Assembly (NCBI GenBank): GCA_946543095.1
Contig: CAMNLO010000133.1
Span: 1 to 5,559, forward strand
Reading direction: 5' to 3'
Length of the DNA stretch: 5,559 bases
From: an uncultured bacterium
GTDB taxonomy: Bacteria > Bacillota > Clostridia > Lachnospirales > Lachnospiraceae
Below are positions 1 through 5,559 of this stretch, piece by piece (the first letter of the stretch is position 1; the number at the start of each line of letters is the position of its first letter). The notes beneath the pieces were generated by a model. The model searched no databases, was not told the DNA's origin, and saw only the letters and a list, made by a program, of their open reading frames with translations. Made by a program: the position numbers and the translations under genes.

Positions 1-665
1 TGAACAAGGCAGTGGAAGAGGTTTTATACTCCGCCATGGAGGACTATGCCATCGACATTCTCATGGGCAAGGGCGAGAACGCCAGAAGCTTCCGCTATCA
101 GCTTCCCAGGTTCACTCTGGTAGGCGCCACCACAAGAGCCGGGCTGTTATCCGCCCCCTTAAGGGACCGCTTCGGCGTGATCCAGCGTCTGGAATTCTAT
201 ACTCCTGAGGAGCTGTCCCTGATCATCCGGAATTCCGCAAAAAAGCTTTCGGTTAAGATCGAAGAGGAGGGAGCGGGAGAGCTTGCCCGAAGAAGCAGGG
301 GCACCCCCCGTCTTGCCAACCGGTTTTTAAAGCGGGTCAGGGACTATGCCCAGGTGCGCTTTGACGGTGTGATCACTGAAAAGGTGGCCCAGGAGGCCCT
401 GGATCTGATGGATGTGGACCGCTTTGGCCTGGACCACCAGGACAGGACGATCCTCCTAACCATCATTGAAAAATTCGGCGGCGGCCCCGTGGGCCTGGAC
501 ACACTGGCGGCAGCCATCGGAGAGGACGCAGGGACCATCGAAGAGGTGATCGAGCCCTATCTTCTGAAGAACGGACTGATCAACCGCACTCCCAGGGGCA
601 GAATGGCCACGGAAACCGCCTATCGACATTTGGGGATTGAATTATTGAATGATAATAGTATATAA
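1..665 (+). CDS. ruvB: RuvB, Holliday junction branch-migration ATPase (5' truncated by window)
   Basis: RuvB is the hexameric AAA+ motor that, with RuvA, drives branch migration of Holliday junctions in recombinational repair in the cytoplasm. The frame is open from the first bases (codons start at base 3) and gives about 220 residues of a protein usually near 335-345 long. The Walker A and B motifs therefore lie upstream of the window. Visible in order: the [15 protein letters not shown] segment that follows Walker B, the sensor 1 motif GATTRAG (bases 123-143), the arginine-finger motif LRDRFG (159-176), the sensor 2 motif RGTPRLANR (297-323), and the C-terminal winged-helix DNA-binding domain with [16 protein letters not shown] and RTPRGRMAT. 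All key residues expected in this part are present and the end is intact (TAA at 663-665). A GTG at 12 is internal and is not a start. ruvA probably lies upstream, as is usual, but is not seen. The promoter of the next gene overlaps its last codons. Confidence 0.97.
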   Translation, partial: NKAVEEVLYSAMEDYAIDILMGKGENARSFRYQLPRFTLVGATTRAGLLSAPLRDRFGVIQRLEFYTPEELSLIIRNSAKKLSVKIEEEGAGELARRSRGTPRLANRFLKRVRDYAQVRFDGVITEKVAQEALDLMDVDRFGLDHQDRTILLTIIEKFGGGPVGLDTLAAAIGEDAGTIEEVIEPYLLKNGLINRTPRGRMATETAYRHLGIELLNDNSI

Positions 666-666
666 T
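637..666 (+). promoter_or_regulatory. Predicted sigma-A type promoter for zapA
   Basis: A perfect -10 box TATAAT (661-666) lies 18 bases after a -35-like TTGAAT (637-642, four of six matches to TTGACA). It sits in the only strongly AT-rich stretch between ruvB and zapA. Transcription would start near 673, giving an untranslated leader of about 25 bases that includes the zapA ribosome binding site. The -35 and part of the -10 lie within the last codons of ruvB, so zapA and the genes after it could be expressed independently of ruvB. This is a sequence match only; read-through from ruvB is also possible because no terminator is seen between them. Confidence 0.55.
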
Positions 667-685
667 CCATATATCATTATCAATC

Positions 686-692
686 TGAGGAA
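686..692 (+). promoter_or_regulatory. Shine-Dalgarno site of zapA
   Basis: TGAGGAA lies 5 bases before the ATG at 698. It is a good match to the 16S rRNA 3' end and fixes the zapA start; no other in-frame start with such a site is nearby. Confidence 0.7.
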
Positions 693-697
693 GTTTC

Positions 698-1066
698 ATG
701 GCGCAGAAAACGGATACGAATGTAGTGATCGGCGGAAAGGTATTCACCTTAAGCGGCTTCGAGTCGGAGGAATACCTGCAGAAGGTCGCATCCTACCTGA
801 ATAATAAGAACGCGGAATGTGAAAAAAGCGAGAGCTTCAAGCACCTTTCCAGAGACCTGCAGCAGATCATGCTGCAGATCAATATGGTGGACGACGTATT
901 CAAAGCACAGAAGGAAATACAGGTGCTGGAGGATGAGGTCAAGGCAAAGGATGACGAGCTTTCGGAGTTAAAGCATAAGCTGATCGGAGCCCAGATGAAG
1001 CTGGACGAGAGCCTGAAACGACTTAAGAGTCTGGAGGCGGCAGCCGGGATGATGAAAAAAAACTGA
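698..1066 (+). CDS. zapA: ZapA, FtsZ-associated cell division protein
   Basis: ZapA binds FtsZ in the cytoplasm, cross-links its filaments and stabilises the Z ring. The 122-residue product has the typical N-terminal ZapA domain: a short beta strand with VVIGGKVFTLSG (about residues 9-20), then the EEYLQKVASYLNNK helix (about 24-37), and a long helix with LQQIMLQINMVDDVF. From about residue 65 to 115 it is rich in Glu, Lys and Leu with heptad-like spacing, so a coiled coil is likely, as in known ZapA dimers and tetramers. It is longer than many ZapA proteins (about 85-110 residues), the extra length being the C-terminal coil. The start is supported by TGAGGAA 5 bases upstream. The last codons contain a run of eight A (1055-1062), and the stop TGA is one base from the next gene's ATG. 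No signal peptide or membrane segment is seen. The small size and lack of catalytic motifs leave some room for a divergent ZapA-like role. Confidence 0.9.
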   Translation: MAQKTDTNVVIGGKVFTLSGFESEEYLQKVASYLNNKNAECEKSESFKHLSRDLQQIMLQINMVDDVFKAQKEIQVLEDEVKAKDDELSELKHKLIGAQMKLDESLKRLKSLEAAAGMMKKN

Positions 1067-1067
1067 C

Positions 1068-3299
1068 ATGGAAAACAAGCTTCAGGCGTCCGGAGATGGA
1101 CGCCTTTCTTCTTTCAAAGAACAGAATACAAAACGTCTACCGGAGCTTTTGTCCCCCGCAGGGGATATGGCGTGTCTGAAGGCCGCCATCGCCGCCGGGT
1201 GTGATGCGGTGTATGCCGGAGGGAGCCTGTACGGTGCAAGAGCCTACGCAAAGAATTTCTCCAAAGAAGAGCTCCCGGAGGCGGTGTATTACTGCCATCT
1301 CTATGAAAAAAAGCTCTATCTCACGGTGAATACCCTGTGTACGGAGGAGGAGCTTGCAAGGCTTCCGGAGTGGCTCCTTCCCGTCTATGAAGCCGGACTG
1401 GACGGTGTGATCGTCCAGGACTTCGGGGTGATGCAGGTGCTGCGGAAAACCTTTCCTTCCCTGAAGCTGCATGCCTCCACCCAGATGTGTGTCACCGGTC
1501 ACAGAGGGATGGAGGCCCTGAAGGCCATGGGGGTCCACAGGGTGGTCCCCGCCAGGGAGCTGACCATAGAGGAGCTTCGCGAGATCCGCGTCCATACGGA
1601 TATGGAGCTGGAGGTATTCCTCCACGGCGCCATGTGCTATTCCTATTCCGGGCAGTGCCTTTTCTCCAGCATGCTGGGGGGCAGAAGCGGCAACAGAGGA
1701 CGTTGCGCAGGACCCTGCAGGCAGCCCTACCGCGCTAAGGGAGGAAAACAGCAGGAGTATCTTTTAAGCCTGAAGGATCTTTGCGCACTGCCAGTGCTGC
1801 CGAAGCTTCTTTCTACGGGCATCGATTCCCTGAAGATCGAGGGCCGGATGAAGAGTCCGGAATATGTGGCAGGGGTCACGGCGATCTACAGAAAGTATCT
1901 TTCGTTATGGAATTCCGATAAAAAATATCAGGTGCAATCGGAGGATATGGAGCTGTTAAAGAAGCTTTATCTCCGCACAGCCATCTCCACTGGCTATCTG
2001 GAGCAGAGAAACAGCCCTTCCATGGTCACATTAGATAAACCCTGTTATGCAGGAACGGACGAAGAGGTTCTGGAGTCCATCCGCCATCAATATTCAGACA
2101 ATTTTCCAAAACGAGAGATATTTTTTAAGGTTGATCTGGAGCCCGGAAGGGCTGCAAAATGCCATGGAGAGCTGCGGAATAAGGATTCCATAACATCAGT
2201 TGACATAACAGGAGATCTTGTTGAAAACAGCGTAAAATCGCCGCTTGATGAAGCTTCTATCCGGAAACAGTTTGCCAGATTAGGGGACACGCCCTATGTG
2301 ATGAAGGAGTGTGCCGTGACCCTTTCCGGAGACGTGTTTCTGCCTGTGAAGGCATTGAATCAGCTCAGAAGGAATACAGTGGAGAAATTGACCAAAAAAG
2401 TCAGTGAACATAAGTCAGGTGACATAATTCCTGCAAAAACTCCTTATGAACCGTCAAAAATCGCAGTTTTGCAGGATTCCCTGCAAGACAAGTTAACAGA
2501 ATATGACTTTACGGTCAACTTAAAAACTGAGGAACAGTACCGGGCACTTTCGAAGATTCAGGGAAAGCTCCTGCCGATTTTCGACCATCTTCTGGCAGAA
2601 AAACTTCCCAAATTGCCAGACGATTCCGTTCTGGCACTCCCCGGGATCCTCAGAGAGCAGGATGGGGAGCTTCTTGTGCAGCTGGACGCCTTTCTGGACT
2701 CCCATGATGAGATCAGGGGACTTCTCATCAGAAATATGGAGGAAGCCGCCTTCTTTGAAGCCCGGAAAAGAAAGGGACTCTTCTATATAATGGATTCCTC
2801 CCTTTATGTCTGGAATCGGGAGAGCATCGCCTTTTTGCAGGAGAGCTTTCCCTTCCTGAAAGAGCGCATGCTCTTTACACTGCCTCTGGAAAGAGACCGG
2901 AGGGAATTACAGCAGCTTGCCCTCAGTCCCGCTTTGTTTCTGTTTCCCGTTTACGGCAGGGCGCCTTTGATGCAGACCGCAAACTGCATCCGGAAAACAA
3001 AGGGCCGCTGCGACCATAAACCCGGCTTTGAAATGCTGAAGGACCGCTTCGGGGTGGAGTTCCCGGTGGAGATGCACTGCAGCCCCTGCGGGAATACGAT
3101 CTACAATTCCGTTCCCTTGTGTCTTCTGGGGGAACAGGACGCCGTGATCAAAGGAAGCCTCCCCCGGATCGATCTGACGGATGAGACGGGAGAGCAGACG
3201 AAGACTGTGATGAAACTTGCGTATGCCCCTTTTGATACGGCGGATCGCTATAAGAAGAAAGAGTTTACCTACGGACATTGGCGAAAGAGTGCCGAATAG
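1068..3299 (+). CDS. U32-family protein with DUF3656 (RlhA/collagenase-like type), probable RNA hydroxylase
   Basis: The 743-residue product begins, after about 24 extra residues, with the U32 TIM-barrel domain (ELLSPAGD at 26-33, DAVYAGG at 46-52, through about residue 280). Residues 182-200 fit the U32 signature E-x-F-x2-G-[SA]-x-C-x4-G-x-C-x2-S, with C190 and C197; C213 and C217 follow in a RGRCAGPCR segment. In related U32 enzymes such cysteines hold an iron-sulfur cluster. A DUF3656-like middle part (about 350-445) follows, including FLPVKALNQLRR. The C-terminal part contains YVWNRESI, PVYGRAPLMQT and a second cysteine group, C640, C648, C671 and C674. U32 members with this layout include E. 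coli RlhA, which hydroxylates a 23S rRNA cytidine; shorter relatives act on tRNA, and older annotations say collagenase-like protease. RNA hydroxylation is the favoured inference; the exact substrate is unknown. The ATG at 1068 is the only in-frame start before the domain, but it has no Shine-Dalgarno sequence and follows the zapA stop by one base, so translation is probably coupled to zapA. Bases of about 2090-2530 are clearly more AT-rich than the rest. Confidence 0.9.
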   Translation: MENKLQASGDGRLSSFKEQNTKRLPELLSPAGDMACLKAAIAAGCDAVYAGGSLYGARAYAKNFSKEELPEAVYYCHLYEKKLYLTVNTLCTEEELARLPEWLLPVYEAGLDGVIVQDFGVMQVLRKTFPSLKLHASTQMCVTGHRGMEALKAMGVHRVVPARELTIEELREIRVHTDMELEVFLHGAMCYSYSGQCLFSSMLGGRSGNRGRCAGPCRQPYRAKGGKQQEYLLSLKDLCALPVLPKLLSTGIDSLKIEGRMKSPEYVAGVTAIYRKYLSLWNSDKKYQVQSEDMELLKKLYLRTAISTGYLEQRNSPSMVTLDKPCYAGTDEEVLESIRHQYSDNFPKREIFFKVDLEPGRAAKCHGELRNKDSITSVDITGDLVENSVKSPLDEASIRKQFARLGDTPYVMKECAVTLSGDVFLPVKALNQLRRNTVEKLTKKVSEHKSGDIIPAKTPYEPSKIAVLQDSLQDKLTEYDFTVNLKTEEQYRALSKIQGKLLPIFDHLLAEKLPKLPDDSVLALPGILREQDGELLVQLDAFLDSHDEIRGLLIRNMEEAAFFEARKRKGLFYIMDSSLYVWNRESIAFLQESFPFLKERMLFTLPLERDRRELQQLALSPALFLFPVYGRAPLMQTANCIRKTKGRCDHKPGFEMLKDRFGVEFPVEMHCSPCGNTIYNSVPLCLLGEQDAVIKGSLPRIDLTDETGEQTKTVMKLAYAPFDTADRYKKKEFTYGHWRKSAE
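1084..1115 (+). terminator. Terminator-like hairpin at zapA/U32 junction
   Basis: AGGCGTCC (1084-1091) and GGACGCCT (1098-1105) form a perfect 8-bp, GC-rich stem with a 6-base loop. It is followed by a T-rich tail (1105-1115, eight T in eleven bases). It begins 17 bases after the zapA stop, where a rho-independent terminator would be expected, yet it lies within codons 6-13 of the U32 gene. It may be an inefficient terminator or attenuator that lowers expression of the downstream genes, opened when ribosomes begin the U32 frame. The T tract is interrupted by two C, so strength is uncertain. Confidence 0.45.
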
Positions 3300-3303
3300 G
3301 GAT

Positions 3304-3310
3304 AAAGGAG
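3304..3310 (+). promoter_or_regulatory. Shine-Dalgarno site of the SEDS-PBP fusion gene
   Basis: AAAGGAG lies 4 bases before the ATG at 3315 and 4 bases after the U32 stop. It fixes the start of the fusion gene. No comparable site occurs before the PBP half, which fits a single translation start for both domains. Confidence 0.75.
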
Positions 3311-3314
3311 AACG

Positions 3315-5559
3315 ATGACCCTGGCCTTTCTGCGTGAGATCTCACGTTTTCTGATCACCGCCTTTGCGGCGTTTTATTGTGTGTTGTCCTATGCCCTTCT
3401 GATCAACCGCAGGCATTCGGACAATTCGCTTTTCCTTGCGCTGCAGTATGCCCTGGGGCTTTCCTGCAGGGTCTTCGGATACCTGGCCATGTATGCCGCA
3501 TCGAAGGACCTGAACTATCTCTTTTTCTTTGCCTTTGCGGAGATCATTCTCTTTGCCGGTTATTTCCTGTTCCGGATGCTGCTTCCCATGGGCTATGCCC
3601 AGGTCCTTCAGGATCTTTCCATGCTCCTTGGCATTGGACTGATGATGCTGGCGAGACTGAATATGAAACGAGGGGTGCGGCAGCTGTTCTTTGCCCTCAT
3701 TGCCTTTGTGTTCGCACTGGCCATTCCCTGGCTTTTGCCAAGATTAAAACGGCTCCGTTATCTGCCCTATATCCTGGGAGTCACGGATATCCTTCTGCTT
3801 TCCGCCGTTCTCATCAGAGGAACTGTGGTCCACGGCTCCAAGCTGAATGTGTCCGTGATGGGCTTCACCATGCAGCCAAGCGAAGCCGCCAAGATCGTTT
3901 TCGTATTTTTCCTGGCAGGAGTCTATGCGAAAAAACCGAAGCTTCCGGAGTATCTCCTGATCGGAACCATTTCCGCCCTGCACGTGCTGATCCTGGTGTT
4001 TTCCAGAGACCTGGGAGGCGCCCTGATCTATTTTGTTATCTATGTGTTCATGACTGCACTGGCATATCTTCGTCCCATCATCCTTCTGCCCTTTGGCTTT
4101 TTCGGCGCCGCAGCCGCCTGGACGGCCTACCGGCTCTTTTCCCATGTGCAGGTGAGGGTCCAGGCCTTTCTGGATCCCTGGAGCGTCATCGACCATGAAG
4201 GCTTCCAGCTGACCCAGTCCCTTTTTGCCATCTGCTCCGGCGGGCTGTTCGGACTGGGGCTCTTACGGGGAACTCCCGGAGACATCCCCTATGTGGCCAC
4301 GGATTTTATCTTTTCCGCCATTGCGGAGGAGCTGGGACTTGTCTTTTCCATCCTTCTGCTGATAATCTGCCTCCATGTGTTTCTCACCGCACTGCGGATC
4401 AGCGATCAGACCCCGGATCCCTTCGGCCGGCTCTTTGCCTTCGGCCTGGGCATCTGTTATCTCTTCCAGGTATTTTTAACAGTGGGAGGCGGCATTAAGT
4501 TCATCCCCCTTACCGGCGTGACCCTTCCCCTCATCAGCTATGGAGGAAGCTCTTTGATCACCACGGTGATGCTCTTCGGGTTTCTCTATACGGTTTCCGC
4601 CGGGAAAGCGGGAGAGAAGGCGGAGCATCCCTGCAGGAATATCCTCCGGGGCATTGCCATTGGGGCTGCTGTATTGTTCATGACCTTATCCGTCTACACT
4701 GCCTCCTATGCCTACAGAAATTACCAGCCCCTTCTGAGCAATAATTACAACGGCAGGCAGCGGGCCCTGATCCGGCAGAATATCCGGGGAAAGATCTTCT
4801 CCGCCACCGGGGAGGTGCTGGCACTGACTGTGACAGATGAGGAGGGAAATGAATCCAGAGAATATCCCTTTGGGAGTCTTTTTTCCCATGTAGTGGGCTA
4901 CAGCACCAGAGGAAGAATGGGGCTGGAGGAACAATACAATTATTATCTGATCAATTCCGATCTCTCCTTAAGCAAAAAGCTAGCCCTGGAGGAAAACGGG
5001 GAAAAATTCCCCGCAGACAATATCTACACCACCCTGGATCCCGTGCTGCAGGAGGTGGCGGACACGGCCATCGGCGTTTATAAGGGAGCCGCTGTGGTAT
5101 CGGATCCGAACACCGGCAGGATCCTGGCCATGGTCTCCAAGCCGGATTTTGATCCCGCTCAGATCCCTCTGATCTGGGATGAGCTTCTGGAAAACCCGGA
5201 TGACTCCAGACTGGTAAACAGAGTCACCCAGGGCCTGTATCCTCCGGGCTCCACCTTTAAGATCATGACCGCCCTGGAATACATCAGGGAGCATCCCGAT
5301 GATTATGAGAGCTACAGATACAACTGCAACGGGAAATATACTGCCGATGGATACAGTATCAGCTGTTATCATGGAACCAGCCACGGAAAAGTGGACTTTG
5401 CAGAGAGCTTCGCCAGATCCTGCAATTCCAGCTTTGCGAATATCGGCTTCCAGCTGGACCGGGACAGATTCGGGGAAACACTGGAGGAGCTGTTTTTCGG
5501 CAGGGAGCTGCCAGGGGTGCTGCCGGTAAAAGAAAGCACCTGTAATGTTTCTTCGGCCA
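3315..5559 (+). CDS. SEDS glycosyltransferase (FtsW/RodA type) fused to class B penicillin-binding protein (3' truncated by window)
   Basis: One frame without a stop runs 748 codons to the window edge. Residues 1-95 hold about three hydrophobic segments, then a SEDS core (about 96-430). SEDS hallmarks are QPSEAAKI (187-194), RDLGGAL (231-237), FLDP followed by GFQLTQS (285-302), ATDFIF with D330 (the invariant, probably catalytic Asp) before AEELG, and PLTGVTLPLISYGGSS (398-413). SEDS proteins polymerise lipid II into glycan strands. After a short polar linker (about 430-442), one membrane segment (443-463) leads to a class B PBP: RGKIFSATGEVLA (491-503), a short PbpA-like pedestal with GRMGLEEQYN, and a transpeptidase domain from about 570 with DPNTGRILAMVS, the SxxK motif S646-T-F-K649 (active-site Ser), and the SxN motif S702-C-N704. 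The KTG motif should lie beyond the window. A cytoplasmic SEDS C-terminus joined to a cytoplasmic PBP N-terminus is topologically sensible. No ribosome binding site or good start precedes the PBP half. Residue 178 is Asn where SEDS proteins usually have Trp. Whether it serves elongation, division or sporulation cannot be told; adjacent zapA hints at division. Confidence 0.93.
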   Translation, partial: MTLAFLREISRFLITAFAAFYCVLSYALLINRRHSDNSLFLALQYALGLSCRVFGYLAMYAASKDLNYLFFFAFAEIILFAGYFLFRMLLPMGYAQVLQDLSMLLGIGLMMLARLNMKRGVRQLFFALIAFVFALAIPWLLPRLKRLRYLPYILGVTDILLLSAVLIRGTVVHGSKLNVSVMGFTMQPSEAAKIVFVFFLAGVYAKKPKLPEYLLIGTISALHVLILVFSRDLGGALIYFVIYVFMTALAYLRPIILLPFGFFGAAAAWTAYRLFSHVQVRVQAFLDPWSVIDHEGFQLTQSLFAICSGGLFGLGLLRGTPGDIPYVATDFIFSAIAEELGLVFSILLLIICLHVFLTALRISDQTPDPFGRLFAFGLGICYLFQVFLTVGGGIKFIPLTGVTLPLISYGGSSLITTVMLFGFLYTVSAGKAGEKAEHPCRNILRGIAIGAAVLFMTLSVYTASYAYRNYQPLLSNNYNGRQRALIRQNIRGKIFSATGEVLALTVTDEEGNESREYPFGSLFSHVVGYSTRGRMGLEEQYNYYLINSDLSLSKKLALEENGEKFPADNIYTTLDPVLQEVADTAIGVYKGAAVVSDPNTGRILAMVSKPDFDPAQIPLIWDELLENPDDSRLVNRVTQGLYPPGSTFKIMTALEYIREHPDDYESYRYNCNGKYTADGYSISCYHGTSHGKVDFAESFARSCNSSFANIGFQLDRDRFGETLEELFFGRELPGVLPVKESTCNVSSA

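Noticed and set aside
12..14. GTG as possible start of the ruvB product
   Set aside because: The frame is open to the window edge and the residues before it (NKA) continue the RuvB alignment; the real start is upstream.
651..681. Fur-box-like GATAAT...ATTATC
   Set aside because: The two half sites are 19 bases apart, unlike the compact Fur box, and the AT content makes chance matches likely.
1137..1625. 162-codon open frame on the - strand
   Set aside because: Antisense to the well-conserved U32 barrel; composition (many Gly, His, Gln) is typical of a reverse-strand shadow.
2469..2486. Hairpin TTGCAGG-ATTC-CCTGCAA
   Set aside because: Within U32 coding sequence, no T tract, and coding for a LQDSLQD repeat-like segment; no reason to assign a function.
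3744..4196. 150-codon open frame on the - strand
   Set aside because: Antisense shadow of the SEDS gene; no recognisable domain and no ribosome binding site considered convincing.
3377..4198. 273-codon open frame on + in another phase
   Set aside because: It overlaps the SEDS domain entirely; its translation is rich in Pro, Arg, Cys and His without domain motifs, while the 3315 frame carries all SEDS motifs. It is a shadow of GC-rich coding sequence.
4680..4682. ATG as a separate start for the PBP half
   Set aside because: It falls inside the predicted membrane helix, has no Shine-Dalgarno sequence, and would cut the anchor.
4997..5013. Perfect hairpin CGGGGAA-AAA-TTCCCCG
   Set aside because: Lies inside the PBP coding sequence with a 3-base loop and no T tract; likely a coincidence of codons for ENGEKFP.
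4980..5384. 134-codon open frame on the - strand
   Set aside because: Antisense to the PBP transpeptidase domain, which has clear catalytic motifs on the + strand.

Overview
The window looks like chromosomal core sequence from a Gram-positive anaerobe of the class Clostridia, most likely a member of the Lachnospiraceae or a near relative. This rests on the gene order ruvB, zapA, large U32 protein, then a cell-wall gene; on the ZapA and U32 sequence style; and on strong GGAG-type ribosome binding sites with fairly GC-rich coding sequence. The genus cannot be fixed from the sequence alone. All genes are on the + strand and packed tightly, with no mobile element, CRISPR array, tRNA or rRNA seen.

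Layout: (1) 1-665 is the 3' two thirds of ruvB, the Holliday-junction branch-migration motor. (2) A well-formed sigma-A type promoter (TTGAAT, 18 bp, TATAAT) overlaps the last codons of ruvB and should start transcription just before zapA. (3) 698-1066 is zapA, a Z-ring associated division protein. (4) 1068-3299 is a 743-residue U32-family protein (RlhA/collagenase-like type, probably an RNA-modifying enzyme). It starts one base after the zapA stop, has no visible Shine-Dalgarno sequence, and has a terminator-like hairpin in its first codons. (5) 3315 to the window end is one uninterrupted reading frame of at least 748 codons. It encodes a SEDS glycosyltransferase (FtsW/RodA type) fused in frame to a class B penicillin-binding protein (PbpA-like transpeptidase). 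The gene runs off the window before its KTG motif.

How they fit together: zapA and the SEDS-PBP fusion both belong to cell division or wall growth, and the U32 gene lies between them, probably on the same transcript. The fusion is the most notable item. It puts peptidoglycan polymerisation and cross-linking, normally done by two separate proteins acting as a complex, on one membrane polypeptide. Other points worth a look are the zapA/U32 junction (A8 tract, TGAcATG, hairpin with T-rich tail), an AT-rich segment inside the U32 gene, and an Asn where SEDS proteins usually have a conserved Trp.
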